Shown: piece by piece, positions 42,722 to 52,055 of the stretch
How the letters are laid out: every line of letters begins with the position of its first letter
Position numbering within the stretch: the first letter of the stretch is position 1
NCBI GenBank assembly: GCA_963841045.1
Contig: CAWJBD010000007.1
Location: 124,001-188,000, forward strand
Direction of reading: 5' to 3'
Source of the DNA: Aalborgiella sp963841045
GTDB lineage: Bacteria; Pseudomonadota; Gammaproteobacteria; Burkholderiales; Burkholderiaceae_C
Length of the DNA: 64,000 bases
The notes under the pieces: generated by a model
What the model was told of the DNA's origin: nothing
The model's input: the letters and a program-made list of their open reading frames with translations, nothing else
Databases searched by the model: none
Position numbers and translations under genes: made by a program

Positions 42722-43330
42722 TTATTCAGCGCAAAATCCGGACTTTGTTTGAGAGCCGACAACGCGGGCTTCAGGCGCTGGAGGTACCTTACCGCCAACT
42801 TCAAAAAATGTGTACGAGAGTGTGATGGTTTTAACATCGGTAGATAACTTGGGGTCTACTACAAACACCACAGGCCATGATTTTTTTTCACCTGGTTCTA
42901 ATGTGTATTGTGTGAAACAGAAGCATTCAATCTTGTGAAAATTGGGCCCAGCTTGCTCTGGTGCATAGCTCGGTATCGCTTGTGCGGTGATGCGTCTGTC
43001 TTGTTTGTTCTGGAACTCATAGACCACGGTTGTTAACTCACCAGGGTGAACGGAAACACTTGATTTTTCAGGTTTAAAAAACCATGGGCCGCGCACATTC
43101 GCATCAAATTCCACCATGACTGATCGCGAAGTATCGACTTGGGTATTCTTCTCATACTCACCATTCACCCATTTGTTGCTGTACCCCTCGCTCACGGACA
43201 GCACATTTATACCAGTCGCCGCACAAAATGCTTTGTACAGAGGGACGAACGCGTAGCCAAAACCAAACATACACACTGCAACAAACAGCAGTTTGCCTTT
43301 CATGCGCGAGTTAAGATTCCAAACGTTCAC
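42722..43330 (-). CDS. ctaG: Cytochrome c oxidase assembly protein CtaG/Cox11
   Basis: Inserts copper into the CuB site of subunit I. 202 residues, one N-terminal membrane anchor (LLFVAVCMFGFGYAFVPLYK with AFCAATG), then a periplasmic domain with VEFDANVRGPWFFKPEKSSV and the copper motif HKIECFCFTQYTLEPGE (CFCF). Between the tiny assembly protein and DUF2970. Confidence 0.96.
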   Translation of the reverse strand: MNVWNLNSRMKGKLLFVAVCMFGFGYAFVPLYKAFCAATGINVLSVSEGYSNKWVNGEYEKNTQVDTSRSVMVEFDANVRGPWFFKPEKSSVSVHPGELTTVVYEFQNKQDRRITAQAIPSYAPEQAGPNFHKIECFCFTQYTLEPGEKKSWPVVFVVDPKLSTDVKTITLSYTFFEVGGKVPPAPEARVVGSQTKSGFCAE

Positions 43331-43333
43331 GGT

Positions 43334-43462
43334 TTATTTCCCAAAAACTACCATGCGAGCGAGAAAGCCAACAAAAAACACAAGTGCAATCAGCCCCAAT
43401 GTCAGCCCTAAATTGCGGTTCTTAATCTTTTGCTTTTGCAGCTCGTCGGATGGTTTGTTCAT
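43334..43462 (-). CDS. Cytochrome oxidase small assembly protein, 42 aa
   Basis: MNKPSDELQKQKIKNRNLGL followed by one hydrophobic helix with GLIALVFFVGFLARMVVFGK. It sits between ctaD and ctaG with only three bases to ctaG, the position of the single-helix assembly protein in Burkholderiales. Easily missed because of its length. Confidence 0.82.
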   Translation of the reverse strand: MNKPSDELQKQKIKNRNLGLTLGLIALVFFVGFLARMVVFGK

Positions 43463-43480
43463 TTTTAGGCTTGGAAATGT

Positions 43481-45105
43481 TTAACCAACAATTTTTGTTG
43501 CAGTTGCATCCAACTTTGGTGGAGTTTCAAAGGTGTGGAATGGTGCTGGAGAAGGTATCTCCCACTCTAATCCCTCTGCGCCGTCCCAAGGTTTTTGAGC
43601 GGCTTTTTGACCAATGCCACGCATGGTAGGAATCACAATGAAGAAGATGAAATAGACTTGTGCAAAGCCAAACAAGAAGCCACCTACAGACGACAACATG
43701 TTGAAATCAGCGAATTGCATTGGGTAGTCAACATAGCGACGTGGCATACCGGCCAGACCCAAGAAGTGCATTGGGAAGAAAGTAATGTTGAACGCAATCA
43801 ATGACCACCAGAAATGAATCTTGCCACGTGTTTCGTTGTACATGACGCCTGTCCATTTGGGGCCCAGTAATAATAACCAGCGAACATTGCAAACAGCGAA
43901 CCTGCTACCAGCACATAGTGAAAATGTGCTACCACGTAATAGGTATCTTGCAACTGAATATCAATTGGAGCCATGGCCAAAATCAGACCAGTGAACCCAC
44001 CCATCGTAAACACAAAGATGAAGCCTACCGCAAACAGCATGGGTGTTTCAAAAGTCATAGACCCGCGCCACATGGTAGCGACCCAGTTGAATATTTTTAC
44101 AGCTGTAGGAACAGCAATCAGCATCGTTGCGTACATGAAGAAAAGCTGAGCTGCCACAGGCATACCAGTTGCGAACATATGGTGTGCCCAAACGATAAAT
44201 GACAAAATCGCAATGCTGGAGGTCGCATACACCATGGAGGTATAACCAAACAATTTTTTGCGTGAGAACGCTGGCACAACTTGGCTGATGATGCCAAAAG
44301 CAGGCAAGATCATGATGTACACCTCAGGGTGACCGAAGAACCAGAAAATATGCTGGTACATCACTGGGTCGCCACCACCTGCAGGGTTGAAGAAGCTGGT
44401 TCCAAAATGACGGTCTGTCAAAGTCATGGTCACAGCACCAGCCAAAACAGGCATTACAGCAATGAGCAAAAACGCAGTGATGAGCCATGTCCAGCAGAAA
44501 ATTGGCATTTTCATCAGCGGCATATCAGGTGAACGCATGTTCAAAATGGTCACAATGATGTTGATGGCTCCCATGATGGAACTGGCACCTAAAATATGAA
44601 CAGCAAAAATACCCGCATCCATGCTGGGGCCCATTTGTAAAGTTAAGGGCGCATACAAAGTCCAGCCCGCTGCAGGCGCGCCGCCAGGCATGAAAAATGA
44701 GCCGACCATCATCAGACCCGCAGGTACTAACAACCAAAAACTGAAGTTATTCATACGTGCAAAGGCCATGTCTGCAGCGCCCACTTGCAAAGGAATCATC
44801 CAGTTGGCAAAGCCTACAAAGCCGGGCATGATGGCGCCGAACACCATGATCAAACCATGCATGGTGGTTAATTGGTTAAAAAACTCTGGCTGCATCATTT
44901 GCAAACCTGGTTGGAATAATTCAGCGCGAATCAACAGGGCCAAAACACCACCAATCATGAGCATGGTGAGTGAAAATAATAAATAAAGTGTGCCAATGTC
45001 TTTGTGGTTGGTTGCATAGACCCAGCGACGCCAGCCTGAAGGGGCGTGGTGATCATGGTGATCGTCATGGCCGTGAGACATAGGGTGTTCTAAGATTGCG
45101 CTCAT
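43481..45105 (-). pseudogene. ctaD: Cytochrome c oxidase subunit I, one frameshift near the C-terminus
   Basis: Catalytic subunit of the aa3-type oxidase. A His-rich N-terminus, then WVYATNHKDIGTLYLLFSL, the heme/CuB ligand segment FWFFGHPEVYIMILP, the K-channel region, and VAHFHYVLVAGSLFAMFAGY. At 43855-43861 the frame changes: GYYYWAP(K)WTGVMYNETRG needs one more A. In gene sense the spot is C-CCA-AAT, which fits the X-XXY-YYZ rule for -1 slippage, but a shortened A-run is equally possible. The C-terminal 120 residues follow in the new frame. Joined length about 541. Confidence 0.93.
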
Positions 45106-45152
45106 GAAATGATTCCTTTAAATTCTTTTGTCAATGCAATGTAATGTCAGTA

Positions 45153-46088
45153 TCAAGATGCCGCAGCTTCTGTCTTTGATGCGGGCTTAACTTCAGCCTT
45201 CTCTTCAGCTTTTACTGCGGCAGGTGCGCTTTTGGCTTTTTCGGCAAGCACCCACTTTGAATAATTCTCTTGTGACAATACTTTCACATGAATAGGCATG
45301 TAAGCGTGCTCTTTGCCGCATAGCTCGGCACATTGGCCGTAGTAGTCACCTTCTTTTTCAGCACGAAACCAAGTGTCGCGCACAAATCCAGGAATGGCAT
45401 CTTGGCGAACGCCCAAGGATTGAACAGCCCAAGCGTGAATGACATCATTAGCTGTCGTAATCAAGCGCACTTTTTTGTTGACTGGGACAACCAAAGGATT
45501 ATCCACTTTGAGCAAGTAATCATTCACTGACATGCCATTTTTTGGGCCACCTTGGTTTGAAAGCAAGCGTTGTTCTTTATCCAATGCTGAAATAAAGCCA
45601 ATGCCTTCACCTTCGCCACGTATGTAGTCATAGCCCCATTGCCATTGCATTCCCGTTGCTTTGATGGTTATGTCTGAATTTGTGGTGTCTTTCATCGCAA
45701 TGACGGTTTTGGTTGCCGGCCATGCCATTGCAATCACAATGAGAAACGGGGTAAGCGTCCAAGCAATCTCAACAGTGAGTGAATCATGAAAAGTAGCGGC
45801 TTTGTGCCCCTTGGATTTGCGATGTTTCCATATGGAATAAAACATCACACTGAAGACAGCGATGAAAACAACTGTACAAATAACCAGCATGTACCAATGC
45901 AACCAGCTTTGATCTTGTGAAATCTTGGTGACGCCAACAGGCAAATTCAATTGGTTATAGGCAGGGCCACCAGGCAAATCAGTTGCTGCCATTGCTGCAG
46001 TGGCTGCAAAAGAGCTTAATGCCAATGTGGTTTTTAAAAAAAACGGGGTTGTCTTGTCAGATGTCAATGGATGTATCTTGGTTGCCAC
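45153..46088 (-). CDS. ctaC: Cytochrome c oxidase subunit II
   Basis: 311 residues: signal peptide (ALSSFAATAAMAA), two membrane helices, and a periplasmic cupredoxin domain with the CuA site YYGQCAELCGKEHAYMPIHV. TGMQWQWGYDY is the electron-entry aromatic motif. The C-terminus is a charged Ala/Lys/Glu tail (APAAVKAEEKAEVKPASKTE) and has no cytochrome c domain, unlike many Burkholderiales CtaC proteins. Confidence 0.95.
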   Translation of the reverse strand: MATKIHPLTSDKTTPFFLKTTLALSSFAATAAMAATDLPGGPAYNQLNLPVGVTKISQDQSWLHWYMLVICTVVFIAVFSVMFYSIWKHRKSKGHKAATFHDSLTVEIAWTLTPFLIVIAMAWPATKTVIAMKDTTNSDITIKATGMQWQWGYDYIRGEGEGIGFISALDKEQRLLSNQGGPKNGMSVNDYLLKVDNPLVVPVNKKVRLITTANDVIHAWAVQSLGVRQDAIPGFVRDTWFRAEKEGDYYGQCAELCGKEHAYMPIHVKVLSQENYSKWVLAEKAKSAPAAVKAEEKAEVKPASKTEAAAS

Positions 46089-46142
46089 TTTTATTACCTC
46101 AAAATTTCTTGTAAACCTAACCGATGATCGGGATTGGAGCTC

Positions 46143-46838
46143 TTATTTAAACCGTGTTTGTGAAATTGTTACCAGATCACCATCCAAGGAGCCGATGTAT
46201 TTCGAAATTTCCTTGAGTTCGGCGAGACTAAACTGCTTCACCATACCCACCATGACGGGGTTGTTGCGCGCGGCGACGGGGTTTTTCTCTGTTTTATATG
46301 CTTTTAAGGCGACATATAGATAGTCTGCGTGCTGACCAGCAATTTTTGGATAGGCAGCTGCAATGGGTTTGGCGTAATTTTCACCATGGCATGCAACGCA
46401 ACCACCCTTTTTCAGTAAGGCTTCGACGTTTGAATTAGGCTCAATATTGGGCTGTTTACCCAACGCAGGACGGTTGTCAACGCCATGGTCCGTATAAAAA
46501 GCAGCTAAATCTAGGATATCTTGTTCAGTCAAAGACTTTGCAATTCCGCGCATAGTCGGGTGTTTGCGGTCGCCATTTTTATAAGCTTGCAGAGCGGCCA
46601 CGATGTACGCACCACTTTGACCCGAAATTTTCGGTACTTTGTGAATTTCGGGAAAACTGGCTTGCATCCCTGCAATTCCGTGGCATCCAATGCACATGGC
46701 ATTTTTGGCTTTACCATTGGCTGCATCACCTTTGATATCTTGTGCTTGAGCCAGGTTACCTGAAGAAATATATGCGGTTAATGCAATAAATACGCTAAAA
46801 ACAGTATGGCTAATGCGTTTGGATACAGATTTATACAT
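46143..46838 (-). CDS. Diheme cytochrome c4-type protein
   Basis: Periplasmic electron carrier likely feeding the adjacent oxidase. Start 46838 gives a signal peptide (KRISHTVFSVFIALTAYISS, cleaved near AQA). Two heme sites: CIGCH (about residue 50) and CVACH (about 150), each followed by the same repeat pattern (PKISGQ...YIVAALQAYKNGDRKHPTMR and PKIAGQHADYLYVALKAYKT), with Met ligands. An FNR-type site lies 50 bp upstream. Confidence 0.92.
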   Translation of the reverse strand: MYKSVSKRISHTVFSVFIALTAYISSGNLAQAQDIKGDAANGKAKNAMCIGCHGIAGMQASFPEIHKVPKISGQSGAYIVAALQAYKNGDRKHPTMRGIAKSLTEQDILDLAAFYTDHGVDNRPALGKQPNIEPNSNVEALLKKGGCVACHGENYAKPIAAAYPKIAGQHADYLYVALKAYKTEKNPVAARNNPVMVGMVKQFSLAELKEISKYIGSLDGDLVTISQTRFK

Positions 46839-46887
46839 TTTGAGTGCGTGATGAGATGATGAATATCGCGTAAAACATGCGCGAGCA

Positions 46888-46901
46888 TTGATATACATCA
46901 A
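46888..46901. promoter_or_regulatory. FNR/ANR-type binding site
   Basis: TTGAT-ATAC-ATCAA is a perfect FNR-family consensus palindrome, 50 bp ahead of the c4 start codon and about 94 bp from ribF. It suggests oxygen-responsive control of the c4-oxidase run; the family regulator could be the Crp/Fnr gene at 31 kb. Confidence 0.7.
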
Positions 46902-46994
46902 TCATTCTAGCTTCTAAGTGTGCTATAAAATACTCGTGGAAGTATGTAACTAGGGTTTACCCTTATATTTTTGCGCCTTATACTTCGTTGCATC

Positions 46995-47990
46995 GTGCAA
47001 ATAATCCACAGATTAGCTTTTCAGCCCCACTCGCAAAGTTGCGCTTTAACTATTGGCAACTTCGATGGCGTGCATCGCGGGCATCAAGCGATGTTGGCGT
47101 TGCTAAAAAATGAGGCGTCGCATCGTGGTATCCCCAGCTGTGTGATGACATTTGAGCCGCATCCACGGGATTATTTTGCTGAAGCAGCCAAAAAACCTGA
47201 ACTGGCACCTGCCCGCATTGCCACTTTGCGCGACAAATTAGCTGAATTGGAGCGTTGTGGCATCGACAAATGTTTGGTGATGCCATTTACTGCGACTTTT
47301 GCCGCCCAATCACCTCAAAGTTTCATTGACGACATCTTGGTCAAAAGCTTGGGTGTGAAATATGTACTGGTTGGTGACGATTTCAGGTTCGGAGCCAAAC
47401 GCGCTGGCGATTATGCGATGCTGGATGCGGCAGGTGAAGCGCAAGGTTTTGATGTTGCGCGCATGAACAGCTATGAAGTACATGGTTTGCGTGTATCCAG
47501 CACAGAGGTTCGCACCGCGCTTTCGCAAGGGCGCATGGACGACGTGGCAAAACTGCTTGGCCGCCCATACAGCATCAGTGGTCATGTGGTGCATGGCCGC
47601 AAATTGGGGCGTGAATTGGGTTGTCCTACCTTGAATTTGCGCTTCTCACATTGGAAGCCAGCGGCCAGTGGCATTTTTGCTGTCAGAGTCCTAGGTTTGA
47701 CAGACAAACCATTATTGGGTGTAGCGAATATGGGTATTCGTCCCTCATTAGATCCGCAAGATGTGAATGGTGGTCGGGTTTTGTTAGAAACCCATTGTTT
47801 AGATTGGCCATCTCATCTGGGTATGGACAGCGGTTACGGTAAAATCATTCACGTGGAATTGCTGCATAAACTACATGATGAATTGAAATACGACAGCTTG
47901 GAAGCCCTGCAAAAAGGCATAGCCCAAGACTGTACGGATGCGCGTGCGTATTTTCAAACGCAAACAGCATTGCCCATATCACGAATTTGA
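46995..47990 (+). CDS. ribF: Bifunctional riboflavin kinase / FMN adenylyltransferase
   Basis: Makes FMN and FAD. The adenylyltransferase domain has CALTIGNFDGVHRGHQAMLA, the FEPHPRDYF block and VLVGDDFRFGAKRAGDYAML; the kinase domain GRPYSISGHVVHGRKLGREL, GCPTLNLRF and ANMGIRPS. GTG 46995 (VQIIHRLAF) is preferred to the TTG at 46971 because it fits the family start. About 331 residues. Upstream of ileS and lspA, the common order. Confidence 0.93.
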   Translation: MQIIHRLAFQPHSQSCALTIGNFDGVHRGHQAMLALLKNEASHRGIPSCVMTFEPHPRDYFAEAAKKPELAPARIATLRDKLAELERCGIDKCLVMPFTATFAAQSPQSFIDDILVKSLGVKYVLVGDDFRFGAKRAGDYAMLDAAGEAQGFDVARMNSYEVHGLRVSSTEVRTALSQGRMDDVAKLLGRPYSISGHVVHGRKLGRELGCPTLNLRFSHWKPAASGIFAVRVLGLTDKPLLGVANMGIRPSLDPQDVNGGRVLLETHCLDWPSHLGMDSGYGKIIHVELLHKLHDELKYDSLEALQKGIAQDCTDARAYFQTQTALPISRI

Positions 47991-47992
47991 AT

Positions 47993-48017
47993 GGGTCAAG
48001 GCCAACGGCTTTGACCC
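47993..48017 (+). other. Strong hairpin between ribF and ileS
   Basis: GGGTCAAGGCC, loop AAC, GGCTTTGACCC: an 11-bp stem (one G-T pair) right after the ribF stop. No T-run follows, so it is not a classical terminator; it may stabilise the ribF mRNA end or pause polymerase before ileS. Confidence 0.6.
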
Positions 48018-48103
48018 GCACTTACTATCCCAAACATTCGCAGCCTTGCAATTTAGGCTATCCCGATTTGGCACAACAGAGTGCCGCAAATTTAAAAATC
48101 ATT

Positions 48104-50951
48104 ATGACGACGCCCACGAATACCGCCTCGAACACCGATTACCGAAGTACCCTCAATCTGCCTGACACGCCATTTCCCATGCGTGGTGATTTACCCAAAC
48201 GCGAACCGGCTTGGGTGAAATCTTGGGAAGACAAAGGTATTTACAAAAAACTGCGCGATGTTCGCGCCGGCAAACCCAAATTTGTGTTGCATGACGGCCC
48301 GCCATACGCCAATGGGCAGATCCACATTGGCCATGCTGTCAATAAAATTTTGAAAGACATGATTGTCAAAGCACGACAGTTAGAAGGCTTGGACGCCATC
48401 TATGTGCCAGGTTGGGATTGCCATGGTTTGCCAATTGAAAATGCAATTGAGAAATTACATGGTCGAAATTTGTCACGCGATGAAGTGCAAGCCAAAAGCC
48501 GAGCTTTTGCGACCGAGCAAATCGCGGGTCAAATGGCAGACTTCAAACGCTTGGGTTTACTGGGTGAATGGGACAATCCCTATCGCACCATGGACTTTGC
48601 CAATGAAGCCAACGAAATTCGCGCACTCAAGCGCATCATGGAGCGTGGCTTTGTATACCGTGGTTTGAAACCTGTTTATTGGTGTTTTGATTGCGGCAGC
48701 TCATTGGCAGAATTTGAAATCGAATACGCCGATAAAAAATCGCAAACTTTGGATGTGGCGTTTCAATGCGCAGAGCCCGAAAAACTTGCCAAAGCTTTTG
48801 GCCTAGACAAGCTCAACAAAGATGCCTTTGCCGTGATATGGACCACCACCGCCTGGACTATTCCCGCCAATCAGGCATTGAACCTGAACCCCGAATTGGA
48901 ATATGCGCTGGTTGATACCGAACGCGGTATCTTGCTTTTGGCATCGGTCTTGGTCGAGAAATGTTTAGAACGCTACAAGCTCGAAGGCAAAGTCATAGCC
49001 AAAACGATGGGCAAGAACTTGAGCCTATTGAATTTCAAACACCCACTCTACGATGTGGATGCAGGTTATCAACGCTATAGTCCAGTTTTCTTGGCCGACT
49101 ACGCCACAGCCGACGATGGCACTGGTATCGTGCATTCTGCGCCCGCATACGGTGTGGAAGACTTTAACAGCTGCGTATCCAACGGCATCAGCACCGATGA
49201 CATTTTGAACCCCGTACAAGGCAATGGTCGCTATGTAGACGAGTTGCCTTTGTTTGGTGGCTTGAATATTTGGAAAGCTTGTGAACGCATCATTGAAGTG
49301 TTGGGCACATCGAATCGTTTGATGGCTACCGAAAACATAGTACACAGCTACCCACATTGCTGGCGTCACAAAACTCCAGTCATCTACCGCGCCGCTGCGC
49401 AATGGTTCATCCGCATGGACGAAGCCACAGCCACTACGCAAGGCGTATTTACCAAAGACCCCGCAACCAAATCGCTGCGCCAATTGGCGCTGGACGCGAT
49501 TGACGAAACCAGTTTTTACCCTGTCAGCGGGCAAGCACGTTTGCGAGCCATGATTGCAGGCAGACCCGACTGGTGTGTAAGCCGACAACGCAGCTGGGGC
49601 GTACCTTTGCCGTTTTTCATTCACATCGCCACGGGCGAACTGCACCCACGCACCATGGAGTTAATGGACATAGCCGCCAGCATGGTTGAAAAAGGTGGCG
49701 TGGAAGCTTGGAGCAAAGCAACATGCGACCAGCTTGATTGGTGCCGATGCAGAGCATTACACCAAAAGTACAGACATTTTGGATGTGTGGTTTGACTCAG
49801 GCACAACACACTATCACGTATTGCAAAAAAGCCATGCCGACCAATCGGTGTGGCCAGCAGATTTGTATTTAGAAGGCCATGACCAACACCGCGGTTGGTT
49901 CCATAGCTCGCTCTTAACTGCTTGTGCCATGTACGACCGTGCTCCCTACAAAGGCTTGCTGACGCATGGTTTCACAGTGGACGGCAAAGGTCGCAAGATG
50001 AGCAAGAGCGAAGGCAACGTCGTTGCGCCACAAGCCGTGAGCGACAAGATGGGCGCAGAAATTATTCGCCTGTGGTGTGCTGCTACCGATTACTCAGGTG
50101 ATCTGTCCATCGATGACAAAATTTTGGCGCGCGTGGTGGACATCTACCGCCGCATTCGCAACACGCTCAAATTTTTGTTGGCCAATACCAGCGACTTTGA
50201 CCCTGCGGTTGACGCAGTGCCTGTTAGTGAGATGTTGGAAATCGACCGCTACGCGATCAGCCGCTTTGCGCAAATGCAAAGCGAAATTCTGGCGCATTAC
50301 AAAGTGTATGAATTCCACCCGGTGGTGGCCAAATTACAAGTGTATTGCAGCGATGAATTGGGCTCGTTCTACTTGGATATTTTGAAAGACAGGTTGTACA
50401 CCACCGCGCAAAATTCCAAAGCACGGCGCAGTGCGCAAACCGCGTTGCACCTCATCAGCCAAGCACTGCTGCGTTTGATGGCGCCGTTTTTGAGCTTCAC
50501 TGCCGAAGAGGCGTGGCAAGTGGTGGGCAAGTCTGAATCCATTTTCATGGAAACTTATGCCCAATTCGATGCGCCTGATGAAGCATTGCTGGCCAAGTGG
50601 ACGCGCATTCGTGAGTTGCGCGACATGGCCAATAAGGAGATTGAGGCTTTGCGCGCTGCAGGCACCGTGGGCTCATCCTTGCAAACCAATTTAACGCTGG
50701 AATTACCGCCTGCAGATTTTGAATTGCTGCAAAGCTTGGGTGATGATCTGAAATTTGTGTTCATCACGTCTGTTATAAAAATTAAAGCAGCTCAGGCAAT
50801 CAATACGCTGGCTACAGCCTCAAAAGACCATAAATGCGAGCGCTGCTGGCATTACAGCGACACGGTGGGCGCTGATGCCGCGCACCCCACCATTTGCACA
50901 CGTTGCGTGAGCAATTTGTATGGTGCGGGCGAAGTGAGAACGGTGGCGTAA
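48104..50951 (+). pseudogene. ileS: Isoleucyl-tRNA synthetase, one frameshift
   Basis: Class I synthetase, essential for translation. Start ATG 48104 (MTTPTNTASNTDYRS). It has HIGH-type GPPYANGQIHIGHAVNKILK, editing-domain IWTTTAWTIPANQAL and the second signature GRKMSKSEGNVV, plus a C-terminal zinc finger (CERCWHY...CTRC). At 49733-49736, gene-sense CTTG has one base too many: KATCDQL-IGADAEHYTKSTDILD is split across frames. Both halves are otherwise intact (about 949 residues). A degraded dispersed repeat encodes the loop before the zinc finger. An organism cannot lose ileS, so either the draft is wrong or the shift is read through. Confidence 0.93.
50774..50821 (-). repeat. Degraded dispersed repeat inside ileS
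   Basis: Plus strand: TTATAAAAATTAAAGC, AGCTCAGGCAATCAATACG, CTGGCTACAGCCT, matching the reverse complement of copy 3 (AGGCAATAAATACG, CCGGCTACAGCCT) with two mismatches in the core. Translated in frame as IKIKAAQAINTLATAS. Confidence 0.75.
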
Positions 50952-51461
50952 ATGGCCAAAGCTAAAACGAACACCTGGTGGATGTGGCTGAGTTTGGCCT
51001 TCATCATCATCTTGTTGGACCAAATCACCAAGGTGCTGATTGTTGGCAACTACAAACTGGGCGACAGCACGGTGGTGACATCCTTCTTCAACGTGGTCAG
51101 AGCGCACAACACCGGTGCGGCATTCTCATTCTTAGCCAATGCCGGTGGTTGGCAGCGCTGGTTTTTCACAGGTATCGGCATTGCGGCTGCCTTGTTCATT
51201 ACCTATCTTTTGAAAGCGCACGCGGGACAAAAATTATTTTCTTTCGCTATGGCCTGCATTTTGGGCGGCGCCATTGGCAATGTGATTGATCGCGTGCTGT
51301 ATGGCTATGTGGTGGACTTTTTGGACTTTCATTGGTCTTTCTTGTCGCCCCTGTTTCATGGTGGCCACTTCCCAGCCTTCAACATCGCTGACAGCGCCAT
51401 CAGCATAGGTGCGGTGTGTTTGATTTGGGATGAATTGCGACGCGTAAAAAAGACCAGCTGA
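50952..51461 (+). CDS. lspA: Lipoprotein signal peptidase (signal peptidase II)
   Basis: Removes lipoprotein signal peptides in the inner membrane. 169 residues, four membrane helices. Landmarks: LDQITKVLIVGNYKLGDS, HNTGAAFSFLANAGGWQRW and the catalytic aspartates in GGAIGNVIDRVLYGYVVDFL and FNIADSAISIG. It starts on the base after the ileS stop. Confidence 0.96.
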   Translation: MAKAKTNTWWMWLSLAFIIILLDQITKVLIVGNYKLGDSTVVTSFFNVVRAHNTGAAFSFLANAGGWQRWFFTGIGIAAALFITYLLKAHAGQKLFSFAMACILGGAIGNVIDRVLYGYVVDFLDFHWSFLSPLFHGGHFPAFNIADSAISIGAVCLIWDELRRVKKTS

Positions 51462-51476
51462 ATACAGTTGGTCTTT
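51443..51476 (-). terminator. Terminator between convergent lspA and DUF2062 genes
   Basis: Minus strand: AAAGACCAACTG, loop, CAGCTGGTCTTT, then a six-T run. It overlaps the lspA stop codon and mainly serves the minus-strand gene. Confidence 0.75.
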
Positions 51477-51481
51477 GCCGT

Positions 51482-52043
51482 TTACTTTTTCCGATTCATT
51501 CTGACTTTGCGCCTGTGCACTGGCCACAGCCAAGCGATTTGCACCAATGCGTAGCCTAGGCCCGCCAGATTTAAGCCCAGATATCAGCAAGCCGACGACC
51601 AATGGCCAACCTAGGCTTTGCAACCACGTTGACACCGCCATGAACCAATCAGTTGAGCCGAAGTGCGCAGTTGTGATGCCTGATAGGGGCACCAAGGCAG
51701 CTTCTGTGGGTAAGAAAAATGAACCAATTTGATAAGCAACCAAGTACAAAGGCACAATGGTGATTGGGTTGCTAAGCAAAGTAGCGCCAAAGCCAGCCAC
51801 AATGTTGCCGCGCCAAAGAATGCACGCCAACAATGTGGCAGGCATTTGAAAAGGGCCAGGTATTAAGCTGCAAAAAAGACCAAACGCCAAGCCTCTGGCC
51901 AAAGGCTCGCGTGTAAAGCTAAAAATGTCATGCTTGTCAATCCAAGGCTTGAGTTTTAACATGGCGGGGCCACTCATCATGGCCAGCACCTTGGGTTCGA
52001 GCGTGCGAAACCAATGCTTCAGACGGTGACTCTTGTTTCTCAT
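51482..52043 (-). CDS. DUF2062 membrane protein, C-terminal frameshift
   Basis: About 187 residues. SFTREPLARGLAFGLFCSLI, PFQMPATLLACILWRGNI, LLSNPITIVPLYLVAYQIGS is the DUF2062 core with two or three membrane helices. Near 51550-51563 one extra base shifts the frame; corrected, it ends G-LGYALVQIAWLWPVHRRKV and stops at 51482. Uncorrected, the frame runs on to 51234 on the opposite strand of lspA, which is certainly wrong. Role unknown. Confidence 0.82.
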
Positions 52044-52055
52044 ACGCTGAGTGGC

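Noticed and set aside
51234..51481. C-terminal extension of the DUF2062 protein on the strand opposite lspA
   Set aside because: It exists only because of a one-base insertion at about 51550-51563; the corrected frame stops at 51482 next to a terminator.
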